Shown piece after piece: positions 44,764-57,500 of a stretch of 64,000 nucleotides of DNA (position 1 is the stretch's first letter; every line of letters starts with the position of its first letter). Origin of the DNA: Oehlia diaphana (Eukaryota > Glomeromycota > Glomeromycetes > Glomerales > Glomeraceae); assembly GCA_003833135.1 (NCBI GenBank), contig QZLH01000707.1:1-64000 (forward strand), given 5' to 3'. The notes under the pieces are model-generated. The model made no database searches. It was not told the DNA's origin and saw only the letters and a list, made by a program, of their open reading frames with translations. A program made the translations under genes and the position numbers.

Positions 44764-46272
44764 ATGGCCTTTTTCCCGTATAACAATATTACAAAGTAAC
44801 TAGAGATACTTGTTTCCTGTTTAAGTTTTACAGGTTAAGCATATAGTACTCTTAAATACAAACTACTTAAGTAGGGATAACTATTGTACTATTATGAATA
44901 CTGTCATTGCTTATCGTGACAGTTTCGCTGACCGTCACTAGCTCATTTACATCAATTTTTTTCATCAAATTTCTATATAAACAACTTTTTTTTTTGTTTA
45001 TTTCCCATACAGCTATCGGTTGGAGGTTTCTCAACAACCTATCCGAGCAAGAATGTGTGGTTTTGGGGATAAAGATCGCCGTCCAATTGATCCCCCGCCT
45101 GTTGTTAGACTTCTCGTATCTACTGCCGATGGAACTCCTGTACCTGAAAGGTAAGATTCTGTTTTTTGCTTTTAATGTTATGTGTAATGCAAAACTTAAT
45201 TCTAACAGATAAAGATATTGCAATCCATGCCATTCGATCTTTTTTAAATACGTGAACTTTTTGGTCAATCCGATTTATATAATCTATTTTCCTAAATATT
45301 GGTTAGTTCTGTCGATCATTCTATGATGATCGTACACGCTGGTCTATGGTCTGAAAATCGTACGGAAGAGCGCAGTCTTGTAATCAATCCTTCTTCAATT
45401 CCCACTCAATCGACTGGTCCTAGCTCAACCGTCATGTCATTAAATGCTCCTTCGTGTACTCGTAATCTCATGGGTCATTGTACTTCATCTGCATATGTTC
45501 TCAATAACAACTTGGGTCAACAAGGAATTTATTTTATATTTCAAGATTTATCCGTTCGTACCGAAGGAACGTTTACATTAAAATTTTCGTTTTGTGACGT
45601 CAAGGGTTTGTTAGTTCGGTAAGTATCATTTATGAATTTTTTGGAAGCCTTCACATCACAGGAATTTAGAATTTACTAAAAAAAAAACGTTTTTATTCTG
45701 ACGGAATCGATAGATCACTTAGCGGATATACTAATAGTCGTGGAAGTGTAGCGGCTGAAGTATACAGTGCTCCTTTTAAAGTATATTCTGCAAAAAAATT
45801 TCCCGGGATGACAGGTACGAAAAGAGCGACATGATCTCATGTTGATCAGATGACTATTGATTTCAGGTTTTTGAGCTTGTTATAGGTTTGTATATTATAA
45901 CTGTATATATTTTTTTCTTCTTAAACTATATATATATTATTATGTTATTTTATAATAGAGTCAACGGCACTGTCGAAAGCTTTTGCAAAACAAGGAATTA
46001 AAATTCCGATAAGAAAAGAAACGAGATATCGGAAAACCAATAACGAAGAAACACGCGACCCAACAAACGAAGAAGTTCCTGAGTCTTCATCTTCGGCATT
46101 ACCGACATCAACTATTAGTGACTCTAAAGTTTCCGAAACTACTGTTGAGAGTACGGGTAATGATGAGAAGCGTAGTCATCATGATCTTTCTGATGACGAT
46201 ACAGATACGGTTCGAGATTCCGAGGAAGGAAAAGGCAAGTCTGCCGAAAAACGGCGACGAAAGTCTAAATAA
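44764..46272 (+). CDS. Velvet-domain transcription factor (5 exons, 298 aa)
   Basis: Exons 44764-44795, 45013-45150, 45307-45618, 45714-45814, 45959-46272. The velvet fold spans about residues 11-195: [98 protein letters not shown] and the closing [16 protein letters not shown]. The tail is acidic and disordered and ends in a basic KRRRKSK, a likely nuclear signal. Velvet proteins dimerise and link development with secondary metabolism in fungi; it is closer to VosA/VelB than to VeA by size. The short first exon ([10 protein letters not shown]) is chosen because only it gives the right phase. Confidence 0.9.
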
Positions 46273-46884
46273 ATAAATAATTTAAGGAAGGAGATTGATC
46301 TTCGATTTGATTATGTCTTTTCGCTGAATTTTATTTTATGTTAGCATAATTCATTAATTTGAGTCATAAATAATTATGCAATAATTGTAAGTTATTTTGT
46401 CATGATTTTTTAAGAGCCTTTTCCTATAATTTTCAGTAATTATCTAACTTTATAAATTAATTTATAGAATTACCCATATAAGTATTTAAAGTATACACGT
46501 AATTTATGTTGTTGTGTTTAATGAAATTTAATTATAATTTTAAAGTTATAATTAGCAATAAGTTAAATAAAATTTTAAGATTTTTTAATCATAATAATGA
46601 ATTCTATTTAAAAATGTTTATCTAGTATATTTAAGTGATTAGAAAAACGTAATACAAATTTAAAATTTAAATATCTAATAAAAGGACTTCATAATTAAAC
46701 AATATTTTAATTATAAAAGATAAACTGTTATTTATTCGATTATTTAGAAGGTTATATAATTATAATAATAAATATATTAAATCTACTTGTAAAATATTAT
46801 ATGGGAATAAAAATTGCTCAACTATAAAAAAATATTTTAACACAGTGTTTAGGAAACATATAATCGCTTGAATATGGTTATGAT
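46273..46884. other. Convergent 3' intergenic region
   Basis: AT-rich, between the velvet gene (plus) and CHO1 (minus). No gene seen. Confidence 0.5.
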
Positions 46885-47742
46885 TTAAATTTTTGGTATT
46901 TTTATAGTTTTACTAACCATGGTTATTCCCATTAATCCAAATAACAAAACAAAAGGATGAAAATCGAAATTTATAGGCAGTTTGATTATTCCACCGGGAA
47001 GATTATCCTCGATATATCCATTATTAGCAAGATAAGCAACTAATGCCATTATGCACAGGGTCGTTGGTATTGGCGTACCTTCAAAATAATGAACTTTACC
47101 GGATTTATCCTTGGGAAGCGATGCTACAGTAGCGTTATATCGCGCCAGACGAGCAATTCCACAAGATATAAAAACTACCAAAACAATTGAATCCAAGAAT
47201 GTGCGCATGCCAACTGCAAAGGCGCATACTGCCGGGGCAACACCGAATGATATCTAGGATGTTGCAAATTAGTTACGATGATAGAACACTAAATTAAACA
47301 TAAAGTAAATTATACTTAATTTACCAAATCCGCTAAAGAATCTAACTCCTGTCCTAAAATACTAGCAGTTCTTCTCCATCTTGCTACTTTTCCATCAAAA
47401 AGATCAAACATCATTCCCAATGGCATTAATAATAAGCTCATCCAAAGGAAATTTTTATCTTTCGTAATCATATACTGTATACTTAAAAAAATTGACGAAG
47501 AACCACATGCACCGTTTGCTAGTGTAATAATGTCTGCAAGATGAAAATTGCTAAATAAAAAATTAGAATTTTAAAAAGTTCAAAAATGACAGTTAGACCT
47601 TATAAAATTATACTTACCGCACTAAAGAAAAATGTTTATCGTCATCAACGAATTGTTTTAATTCTTCGTTCATATTTTTTACATTACTTTTTGCAACTTT
47701 CTCAACTTTTTCAACTTTCTCTACTTTCGAGCGTTTAGACAT
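46885..47742 (-). CDS. CHO1: CDP-diacylglycerol-serine O-phosphatidyltransferase (3 exons, 239 aa)
   Basis: Exons: 47742-47618, 47550-47325, 47253-46885. The CDP-alcohol phosphotransferase motif DG-x2-AR-x8-G-x3-D-x3-D is complete: D94 G95, A98 R99, G108, D112, D116 in DGKVARWRRTASILGQELD then SLAD. Other signatures are HLADIITLANGACGSSSIF, ISFGVAPAVC, RLARYN and EGTPIPTT. It makes phosphatidylserine from CDP-diacylglycerol and serine in the ER, and has several membrane segments. The N-terminus has a Lys/Val/Glu repeat (KVEKVEKVEKV). Length is slightly shorter than yeast Cho1 (276 aa). Confidence 0.93.
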
Positions 47743-48018
47743 TTTAATTATTATTATTATTTTTTTTTTTTTTCACCCAGCCCTGCGAACTTTATTTATA
47801 TCATTTTATTACAGGAAATGATGCTATAATTTAATCATGATTCTGTCATAAATTTACAAAATGATCTGTTTGTATTTTTCCATATCTGTTATTATACTAA
47901 CTATAGAACACTATTATAAATTATACAGAAAAAAAACATTTCTTATATAGGATTTACTTTGAGAGTTAAAGAAATTTTTTATTTATTGCAACCATGAAAT
48001 CACTTTTTACTTTTTTTT

Positions 48019-50499
48019 TTACTTATCTAGATTGACTATTTTTGAACTGTAAGCCGGTTAAGATTTAATTACGAAAGTTAATAAAAATTACGAAAGTCAA
48101 TAAAATTAAATCAATTCCCCCCAAAAATACAAACCGATATTGATCAATATTATCCTTTGTTAAAATCACAAGTTCCCGTTTTGTCAAAGGCTTTTTGGTC
48201 AGAGGGCAGGTGTTCTTTTGAGCTTCGGAAGAAAGGCATCGAACCCAATTATCATATCTATTAAGTGTAAAGTAAAGTAAAAATAAGGTTTTAAACAAAC
48301 AAATTATATATAAATAAAGTATAATACCCCATTACGTGTCCATATGGCGAAATTGCAGGTTTAACTACTGCTTCTAACGTTATTGGATCAATGAAACCGG
48401 GTAATGGATTGTCATCATCAACATCTTCCATTTCGATATCATGATTGCGTGGCCCTTTACTTGACGATGACTGAGACCTTGTTCTCTTTGTTGTATTCCA
48501 CGATTTTAAAATATAGCTTCCTGAATCGTCGTAATCGAAATCCTCTTCTTCATCATCATCATCAGAAGCAAAGCCTCGCCTTTTTCCCGGTTTACGTTTC
48601 TTCTTGGCAGGTGTTGATTTACTGGTAGTTTGAGATGATGATCTCTTCCGAGAAGCACTACCATGCTTAGTATGTGTTCGGAAAGTTTTTTCGGTTTCAC
48701 CAGTTTTTTTGTTCTTGGTGCTGAATAAGAAATGAGCTTTACCCTTTTCATCAAGCACGTAATTAGGATCTTTGACACGACCAGTTTCTATTAATAATCG
48801 ATAAAAGTTTGAACACTAAAAAAGGAAAATTATAATTATACATGCATACATTATACATATATAAATCATAATTCAATTTGGAATATCTTTGAACAAATAA
48901 ATTAATTCATAATTTACCTGATAACCTACACGACCTGGAATTGCCATAGAAAATATCCCCCATTGGCCATCTGCTCCAATTTCTTTCAATCGTTTGAAAA
49001 ATAGTTCCTCTTCTTCCTAAATTTCAAGGTTTAAATTTATTAATAGAAATATATATAACCTTTTTTTTAAAAAAAAAAATGTACCGTACCTGTGTCCATT
49101 GTCCTTTTTTTTGCTCTTCGCCAGGAGCGTTGAATCGATAATAATAAGTGTTAGGTTTTGTATCAATTGCTTTATATGCTTTGATGCGAGCTTCTGACCA
49201 ACCCTCAAATGCTTTTTCGAGATCTTTTGTATTGTCTTGAACTTGCTTCAAAGCATCGTCTAATGCAAGACGACCTTTCATACGATATTGTCTAAAGAAT
49301 AGTTAGTTTATCCATATATAAAATGGATGCAGAAACTAAAAACCAAAGTACAATGGTCTAAATATGTACTTTTTGGCAGTTTCTCCTGTCCATTTCTTCA
49401 GAGTTTCTTTCCGTTTCTTTAAGAGCTGTTCATATGCTTCTTTTTGTTCGTCAGTCATCAAATTTACTAGAAAATAGCGATAAAAGGATAGAAATAAAAT
49501 GAGAGAAATGATGAATTGTAAGCATATATATGAGTAATTTTAAGATTAATCCGAAATGAAGACATACTATGATAAGAGCGCATGTTTCTTTCGGCTATTG
49601 TTTTACGAATTTCAATCAGATAACGTGGTTGTGTCATTCTTACAATTACTTCTTCCTGCAATTTTCAAAGATCATATCCTTATATTTTTGATAATAATAT
49701 TCTAAATATAAATTATGTCTATTTTATACCTCATCATTCTCACAATCTTTGAGCGCCTCTTCAATCTCTTCATCCGATACAAACTCAAACACAGCTCGAA
49801 TTTTTTGTGACTTCCGTTCGCGTTCACGTCTCTCGAACTCTGCATACTACCATATGGTAGGGTTAACTTTTTTTCTTTCTTTTTTTTCGATTTAAAATCG
49901 GTTAAAAATAGGTTTACCTGGCGTTGTTGCAATGCTACACGTTTATCTATAATATCTTGTTCTGTTTCAGTGACATCTTGAGCAAACAAACTTTTTTTTC
50001 TGATTGTTTCGATTTCTTCACTATCAATTGATACATTAATTCAAAAGGATTCGGCCCAATTATCTCAATATTATATTAAAATTACCTCTCAGACATAAAC
50101 ATCGGATCAATGTGATGATTTTCTTCCATTTGCTCGTTTTTCTCTTTTTCGTGCATATTATTTTTAAGTTTTTCCTAAATAACAACAATATTATTTCATC
50201 AAATACTAAAGAAAATAATCGAGTTTTGATTAAAATAAATATATAACTTACCGATAGGTCTGAGACAAATATTGATGTAGGAGGTTTTGCCTCTCTCCAA
50301 CTGACAAAAGTCGACTTTGTCATGGCTTTGACGAAATCTTTAGTTGTTGACGAAAGTTAACAAGAACCAAATAAAAAGCCTTAAGTATAGGTTTAAAGAC
50401 TTAATAATCTTTCTTACCTTCTGGAAAGAATTTCGTACGTTGTTTTTCTTCTTTACAAGCCATAGAAGAGCTTCTTGTAGTATAGTGGCCACGAGCCAT
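48019..50499 (-). CDS. CUE-like, Myb/SANT and U-box-like protein (12 exons, 533 aa)
   Basis: Exons: 50499-50418, 50337-50252, 50174-50086, 50020-49918, 49846-49730, 49655-49568, 49466-49370, 49291-49090, 49016-48918, 48815-48328, 48257-48135, 48046-48019. A CUE-like helix segment (about 138-175) reads VFEFVSDEEIEEALKDCEND. A SANT/Myb repeat (about 286-330) has WTQEEEELFFKRLKEIG, WGIFSMAIPGR and QCSNFYR. A U-box-like C-terminus (about 463-525) has IDPITLEAVVKPAISPYGHV, NWVRCL and CPLTKKPLTKRELV. Between the last two lie basic and acidic low-complexity tracts. The combination suggests a chromatin-associated ubiquitin factor, but no named orthologue is recalled. Confidence 0.8.
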
Positions 50500-51538
50500 T
50501 GAAGCTACTTTCTAAAGTTTTCATACTAATAATATTATATAAAAGCTAAGTAATAATTACAACAACGTTGCTAATACTCACACTTAATGATTAACAAACT
50601 TATTTATTTTAGTGGCTTGTAAGAGTTACTGCTAGCTGCTCTAATTTTTGTACTCGCGTGGCTCGCGTTATTCTTTACTTCTATGTAGCAAGAAGTACTT
50701 TCGTATGTAGACGCGTAAAGTTTATTTGCTTTGGAAATTGTCACGTGATAAAGATAAACGTATTTCATGTGACTTGATATTTTTCTAAAGAGAAACATGA
50801 TTGGTTTAATAATCAGCCACAAAACAAAAAAACTAATTGGTTATGAGTGATACGCAAATAATTTAGTTCCCAATCAATTCACCAAGTAATCAGAATAACG
50901 ACGAACATGTTAATGAGGAGCACTTTTATAAACAACCTATATGTACTGTATTATTATTGATTGAAAAATTATTAATAGAAGGATTTATTACAGAATTTTT
51001 GTAATGAGAAGTATTCTTTCATGTATTTATATACAAAATCATTTTAGTAGACTAAGTGCTTAAACAACTATTTGTGATCCACGAAATAAAATCGTAAAAT
51101 ATTGAATAAAATGTATTTCAGTCTTTAAATGGGATTGTTTTACACTGTCATTTTTTTATGAACTAAGATTAATGTAAATATGTAAGTAGTGTATTGTAGT
51201 GTATTTTGAATGATCTTTGCCGATCATAATCCCAAAATGGATGACGAAAAATGAAAAAAGTCAAATAAGTCAAAAACGGTATTTAAAACTCCATGTCGTA
51301 CACTAAGTAAACTTGCACAGCAGGCTAAAATACGCATACCATATATAACTTGAAAGTTTTATATGTTGGCGAAAAGTTTTATTTGTAAAAAAATATATTT
51401 TAAAAGTCACGTGATAGTACCCGGTCCGGGAAAGAAAAATTTAAATAATTTTCCTTGTGGTACAATGCAGATCGGGTGATCGGCACATGGAAAACCGGTC
51501 AGAAAATTTTTTGCGATAATCTAATTTTGTTATTCACT
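50500..51538. promoter_or_regulatory. Divergent upstream region with two TCACGTGA sites
   Basis: Between the CUE-Myb-U-box gene (minus) and UTP20 (plus). TCACGTGA at 50741-50748 lies 242 bp upstream of the former, and at 51407-51414 lies 125 bp upstream of UTP20, followed by a GC-rich patch (tacccggtccggg). No other gene seen in this 1-kb gap. Confidence 0.5.
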
Positions 51539-54500
51539 ATGAAAGACAACACAATATCTAAGGAACTTAATTCTGGAGATGGGAAAAATCGTTATAAAGT
51601 AATTTATTTTTCATTAATCAACCATTTATGTAAATATAATCTAATTTATTAAAATTTATTACAGTATCAACCTTTTAACGTGCGCGTAAAAAGTATCAAA
51701 ATTGATATATCACGCCGTGATAAAAATACTCAAGAAGACTCAGAGGTAAATAAATGCTTGTCTTGTTCTTTACTAATTCAATTAACTAACAATTTTCATA
51801 AATAATGTTCAAAATGTTAATTAATTGAACAAGGACCTTGGTTCATTTTTTCAAGAATCATTGGAATCATGGAAAGAATTTAATTTGACAACACATTTTG
51901 CAATTTTTGTTCACGAGGTGTCAGAATATTGTCAATCATTACCTCAATTGTTATATCATAAAGAAAAGATTGTTGAGATTCTGGAGAGAAATCTTAAAGT
52001 TGAAGATAGTTTGGCATTGGAACCTTTATTAGAGTTAGTAACTAAAAATCTATTAAATTATAATGAACTATTCAAATAATAATCTATTTCTGTTATTGAT
52101 TCTAGTCTAGTAACAAAACTTGCTAGGGATCTTGAAATTGAATTTTACTCGTATTTTGAACGAATATTTGCATGCATCATTCCTTTAACAAAGCATCGAG
52201 ACATTAAAACTTTGGAAGTATGTATGATATGTTTAATAATATTAAGAACTATTCTTTGACTTATATTTTTTTCTTCTCTTTTCATATTTAGTGCACTTTC
52301 AACTGCATTGCTTATTTATTTAAATATCTAATAAAACAAATTATTAATGACCTATGTCCAACATACCGGTAAAACATCCTATTATAACTATACTATTTTC
52401 TTTAACCTATTTGTTAATCATTTATTTAATTTGTAACAAAGCCTTATAGCTCCATTGCTTGGCAAAGAGTACCAGAAACCTTATATTCAACGGTTTGCTG
52501 CCGAATCGTTTGCATTTCTTTTACGCAAAGCTCGAGGAAATAACCTTACAGAGATCATTAATTACATTATCGCTTCAATTTACGAATCTCCGTCAGAAAA
52601 TTATTGCAGAGGGTTGAGCATGTTATTTAGCGAGGCTGCTAAAGTATATATATATTTACTATGTTATTTATCTATTTTTAAGTATTAATTTTATATAAAT
52701 GCCATTTGTATATAAAGGCATCCGAAAACAAACTTCATCCGAGGGGATCAATATTATTAAAAGAATTATTATACACCTCGTATTCAAAATGTGAGAAAAT
52801 CAATGAAATTGGTATTGGTATGATATGTTCCGACTCAATTATTATATAATAATCAAAATATGCATACTTTATTAATTGGTAATTGTTTCTTAAAAATATA
52901 ATAGAAACATCTCCGTGTTATCATATTCTTAAAGAAACCACAATTGCACTTCTTCATTATATCAAATGCGAGAATTTTGGTCCAATATTGGATTTGTATT
53001 TGGGCGAAATTGAAAACGAGATTCGTGATAATTTGAGTAAACTCGATCTAAATGAAAGTGATTCAATATCAGAGACTTCTGTATTAAAAATTGGATTGAA
53101 TTTATCTCTGATTTATATATGTTTGGCTGTTCGGAAAGGAGATCGAATTAATGGTAAGAATATGAAAATTAAATAAGATTTAATTTATCGCAAATTAATT
53201 TATATATTATTCGTACTAGATTTCAAACGTATTTTCAAGGTTGCGCAAATTATAGCTCCATATATTTTTGTACCAGAATTATCTTTTCTTCGACAGTATT
53301 TTTTCAAAATGTGTGCTCCTTTGATCACATTGGCCAATCTAGATGATATTCTTGTTGGCGGAAAAGTCATCTTGGATAAAGTATTCGAGTATAATGTATG
53401 TCAAAGTTGAGATTACATTTATTTGTGTTTTATTGAAATCTAATATTTTAATAATCTACAGGATGTTGACCTTGTATTATCATTCTCATTAAATCTATCA
53501 AATTTAAACTGGGAAGATTTTACTAAAATTATGCTTCCATACATTATAAGGTAATCATTTAATGATTTATCCGCTTTTAATTTATATCTTTTATTTATGT
53601 CGCTTCCTTTTAGGTTTTCTACAACGCACTGGGAATCAAATAGTACGAAATTGATCCTCTTTTGCGCCAATTTATTTTCAACGAATACTATCTCAATCTC
53701 TTCTGGGACTATTTCTTCTTTTGTTACGAAAGATGGATTAATAAAATTTCCTAATATACAAAGGAAATCTGAAGAATCGAAGTCTATAACGCATTTGAGT
53801 ATTATAGATGGATTAATAGATATATTTAAGCAGGACCACGATTGGTTTTCAGATGCACAAAAATTAAGTTGGATTTACTTAAATAAGGTAATTTTTTTTA
53901 GTTGAATAGTATATATGATAACCTTTATTAATTTTTAATATAATCAAATTTTTTTAGGAGTTCAGTTTTAATTCAGAGATAACTTTAGTTTCAGCTGCTC
54001 TTACTATTATACCTCACTTGTTGACACAAACTGATTCAGTTATTGTTTCATTATCTTCATTAATAAAATCATTGTCACAGTGTTTACAGTCATCTAAAAT
54101 TCAAATTTCACCGCTTACAAGAAGACCGCTTATTGATGGATCACCGCTTTTCTTAATACAAAATTTATTGGGTCAAGCAATTGAAACAATAACAATATTT
54201 GTGCGAACAAATTGTGGAAATGACGAAAATAGATTTATGTTCGAATTATGGAGTTTGATTGTTGATGAGATCTTGATTCAATATGGAACAAACGAAATGA
54301 TTTTGAGAGGAATTGCAGGATATATGGAACATATGAAATCATGGTATAACTTTACTATAATTATAAAGATTTTTTTTTTTATATTTCAATATCTTGACTT
54401 TTCTTATTTCATTGCAGCTATAAACGTGGTGATCTATTTAGTACAAACAATCTTGAAAAAATTTATCCTTATCTAAAGTCAAATTTTAGTTCATTTAAAC

Positions 54501-57500
54501 ACCGTCGTCGATTGTATTCATTTATGATTCTTAAACTTTTTGATCAATTTTATCTCCGATCTGAGGAGAAATTTAATGATAAAGAACCTTGCGAGATTTT
54601 TGCAATAGCTTTAAAAGTTGAGGAAATGAGTACAACAATATCAACATATCGTGAAAAGGCGATGCATCTACGGAAATTGAATGCTTTAATATCTTCAAAA
54701 CGTGTACCCGAATTTTATTCTGAAGTTGTACCACTGTACTGTTTTGGTAAGCATTTATTAATTAATTTAATTTTATATTAATTAATCAAATATTTTAATT
54801 TTGACCCATTTCTGTCCTAGGTTTGTTGACTATAAATTTTAGTGCTATATGGACGGATGCGATAAATGCCCTAGTAAATTTTTCACAAGTTGATTCTCGT
54901 ACATTTTGGAATTTGATTTATAACGAACTTTCGCGATTTGAGGAAGAATCGAAATTAGCAGAAAATGGATTCTCGAAATATACTCTTGAAGCGTATTTTG
55001 ACAAATTCGATAAAACGTTGATTTCTTCAAAGATTAATGATAAATCTTTCGAATGTCCCTACTTAAATAAATTTAATAAAGCAGCTAACGAGTCATTCAA
55101 GTTCTTTGAAAATAATGGTCAACCCAGTTTATTAATGCATTACATTTTGGTGAATGAGAGCATTATTTTTTTAATCTAACATTCTTTGTTATTAATTTGG
55201 AAAGTGATTAATTTTTTTTTTTTTTTTTTTTGATAGACGTGCGATCCTCAAAACGAAAGGTTAGATTATTGGAATTATCATGGACTTCTTATAAAGACTC
55301 TTATTGAAGTACCACATATTGCCGAACAGCATTCTAAACAATTTGTTCCCCTCTTCCTTAATTCTGAATATGACGAGGAATTATCGAATAAAATGGATAT
55401 CGATGAACAAATTCTAGAGGAAAAGCTGCAAGTATTAGGAAGTAAATCCGAGAACGTTATAGAAGAAGTAAAAGAGGAAAGAATAACTATTCTTGAACCG
55501 TCTTCCAAGATAATAAAAACCAAAATGTCGCTTTTCTTAAAACTTTTTTCTAAATTTAAAAATCCTCGATCAGTTTATAAGTCAACTGAATTGCAAAATA
55601 TTTACCTAGACTTGTTAACTATTGGAGATACCAAAACTCAAGCTCTTGCCTTGGAATGTCTTTTTACTTGGAAATATAAGGGAGTTACTCCTTATGAAGA
55701 TAATCTCCGTAATTTTGTTAATGAGGTTAAATTTCGGGATGAGTTATCAACCTTTTCTTTAAATAAGGAAAATGGCTCAATAGAATTCTCACATAGAGCT
55801 GAATTAATGCCTATTGTTATTCGACTTTTATATGGCCGAATGATATCAAGAAAAGGTAAATCATCATCAAGTTCTGGAATGGGAACTCGTAGAGTTGCAG
55901 TATTGGCTGCTTTAGTAAATTGTTTGGAATCCGAATTAAAACTTTTGGTGGATTTACTACTTGGCCCTTTTACCATCATCCGTAACTTACCAGGCGTAGT
56001 TGATAATGAGTTTCAGTTCGAACCAGATTTAGAAGTATGCAAGTTTGTGACATACCGAAAACAACTTGGATATTTGAACTTTTTAGAAGATATGCTAAAA
56101 CAATTAGGATTTTATCTATTGCCATTCATTCCTGATATGTTCAAAGTTGTTTTGTATATTGTTCATGATACTCAAAGAAAATTGATATCACAAGATCAGC
56201 GTCAAAACATTTCATCAGATGATAATGATGGGGAGAACGATAACGTTGAAATGAAAATCGAGGAAAATAAAGAAAATAGTCAGAAATTAAAAGTTATCAG
56301 ACAATTAGGGCTGAAAAGAATAGTTGGGTTTTTCAAAATTCGTACAAGTTTTGACTATCAACCTTATATTAATTCTATGTTCAAATCCTTCTTGTCAATT
56401 AAAGTTCCCAAATTGGATATTGAAAGTACGCAAGCACCTTCAGCAATAATGGAATTATTTGCTGTATGGGCCTTGCGTAAAGAGTACGTGCTATTCTTGG
56501 TCAATTACAATAAGGATGTTTTGCCTAAAATTTTTGCGTGTTTGTCGGCGAAAAAAGTTTGTGAGCACGTAATTTCAAAAGTTTTGGATATCGCTGATAG
56601 TATCTTAAAATTATGTGGAAATGAAATGGATATTGATGATGAAATCCAAAAGGATGAAAACTCTTTAAAAAATCGAGTCCTAAGACCATATGTTTCATCA
56701 TTACTAGATAATCTTGAATATGTGTTGTTGCAATCTAGCGAATCTACTTCTTTTGGAAAAGATTACTTTTCTAAACGTGAAATTGCAATATTATCTCAGA
56801 TTGCAGGTTTTATTGAAAATGGTGATCAAGCAAAAAAATTGGTTGATTTACTTCTTCCATACCTTCGAAAGCGTTCACAAGTTGTTTCGGAAAAGACCAA
56901 AGCGGATATCTTACATATTGTTGCAAATTTCTTACATGTTATTCCAGGATTTCAACTTCGCAACGAATTATTTTATAAGTATTACAATTACATATCTTAT
57001 GAATTTTCAACACTTCATTCCAGGGATTGTCGTTTATTTTTGGCAAAAATATATACTGAATTTTCCAAATATGATGAATCTTTGAAAGAAGTTGCTTCTA
57101 TAATTGAAGATCTTAATGCGTTTTCAGCAAAAAGGTTGGATGAACCGGATTTTGATAGACGGTTAGATGCATTTAACCGAATTAATCAAAACTTGTATAA
57201 GAAATTTGACACAGTACAATGGCTGCCAATATTATTTAATTGCTTATTCTTTATTCAAGATCCGGAAGAGCTTTCAATCCGAAATAATTCGTCTTTTTGT
57301 ATTATGAGATTTATTGATCGTGTAAAGGAAAATACTCAAATTCAAGAGGATTATCAAAACCTTTTGATTAAAGTCATTATCCCAGCAATCAAAAGAGGAA
57401 TGAGAATGTCTTTAGAAATGGTACGGATAGAATTTCTTACAATTTTATCATATGCAATGAAGAAATGTCCGACAATAGCTCAATTTTCTGATATGGTCTG

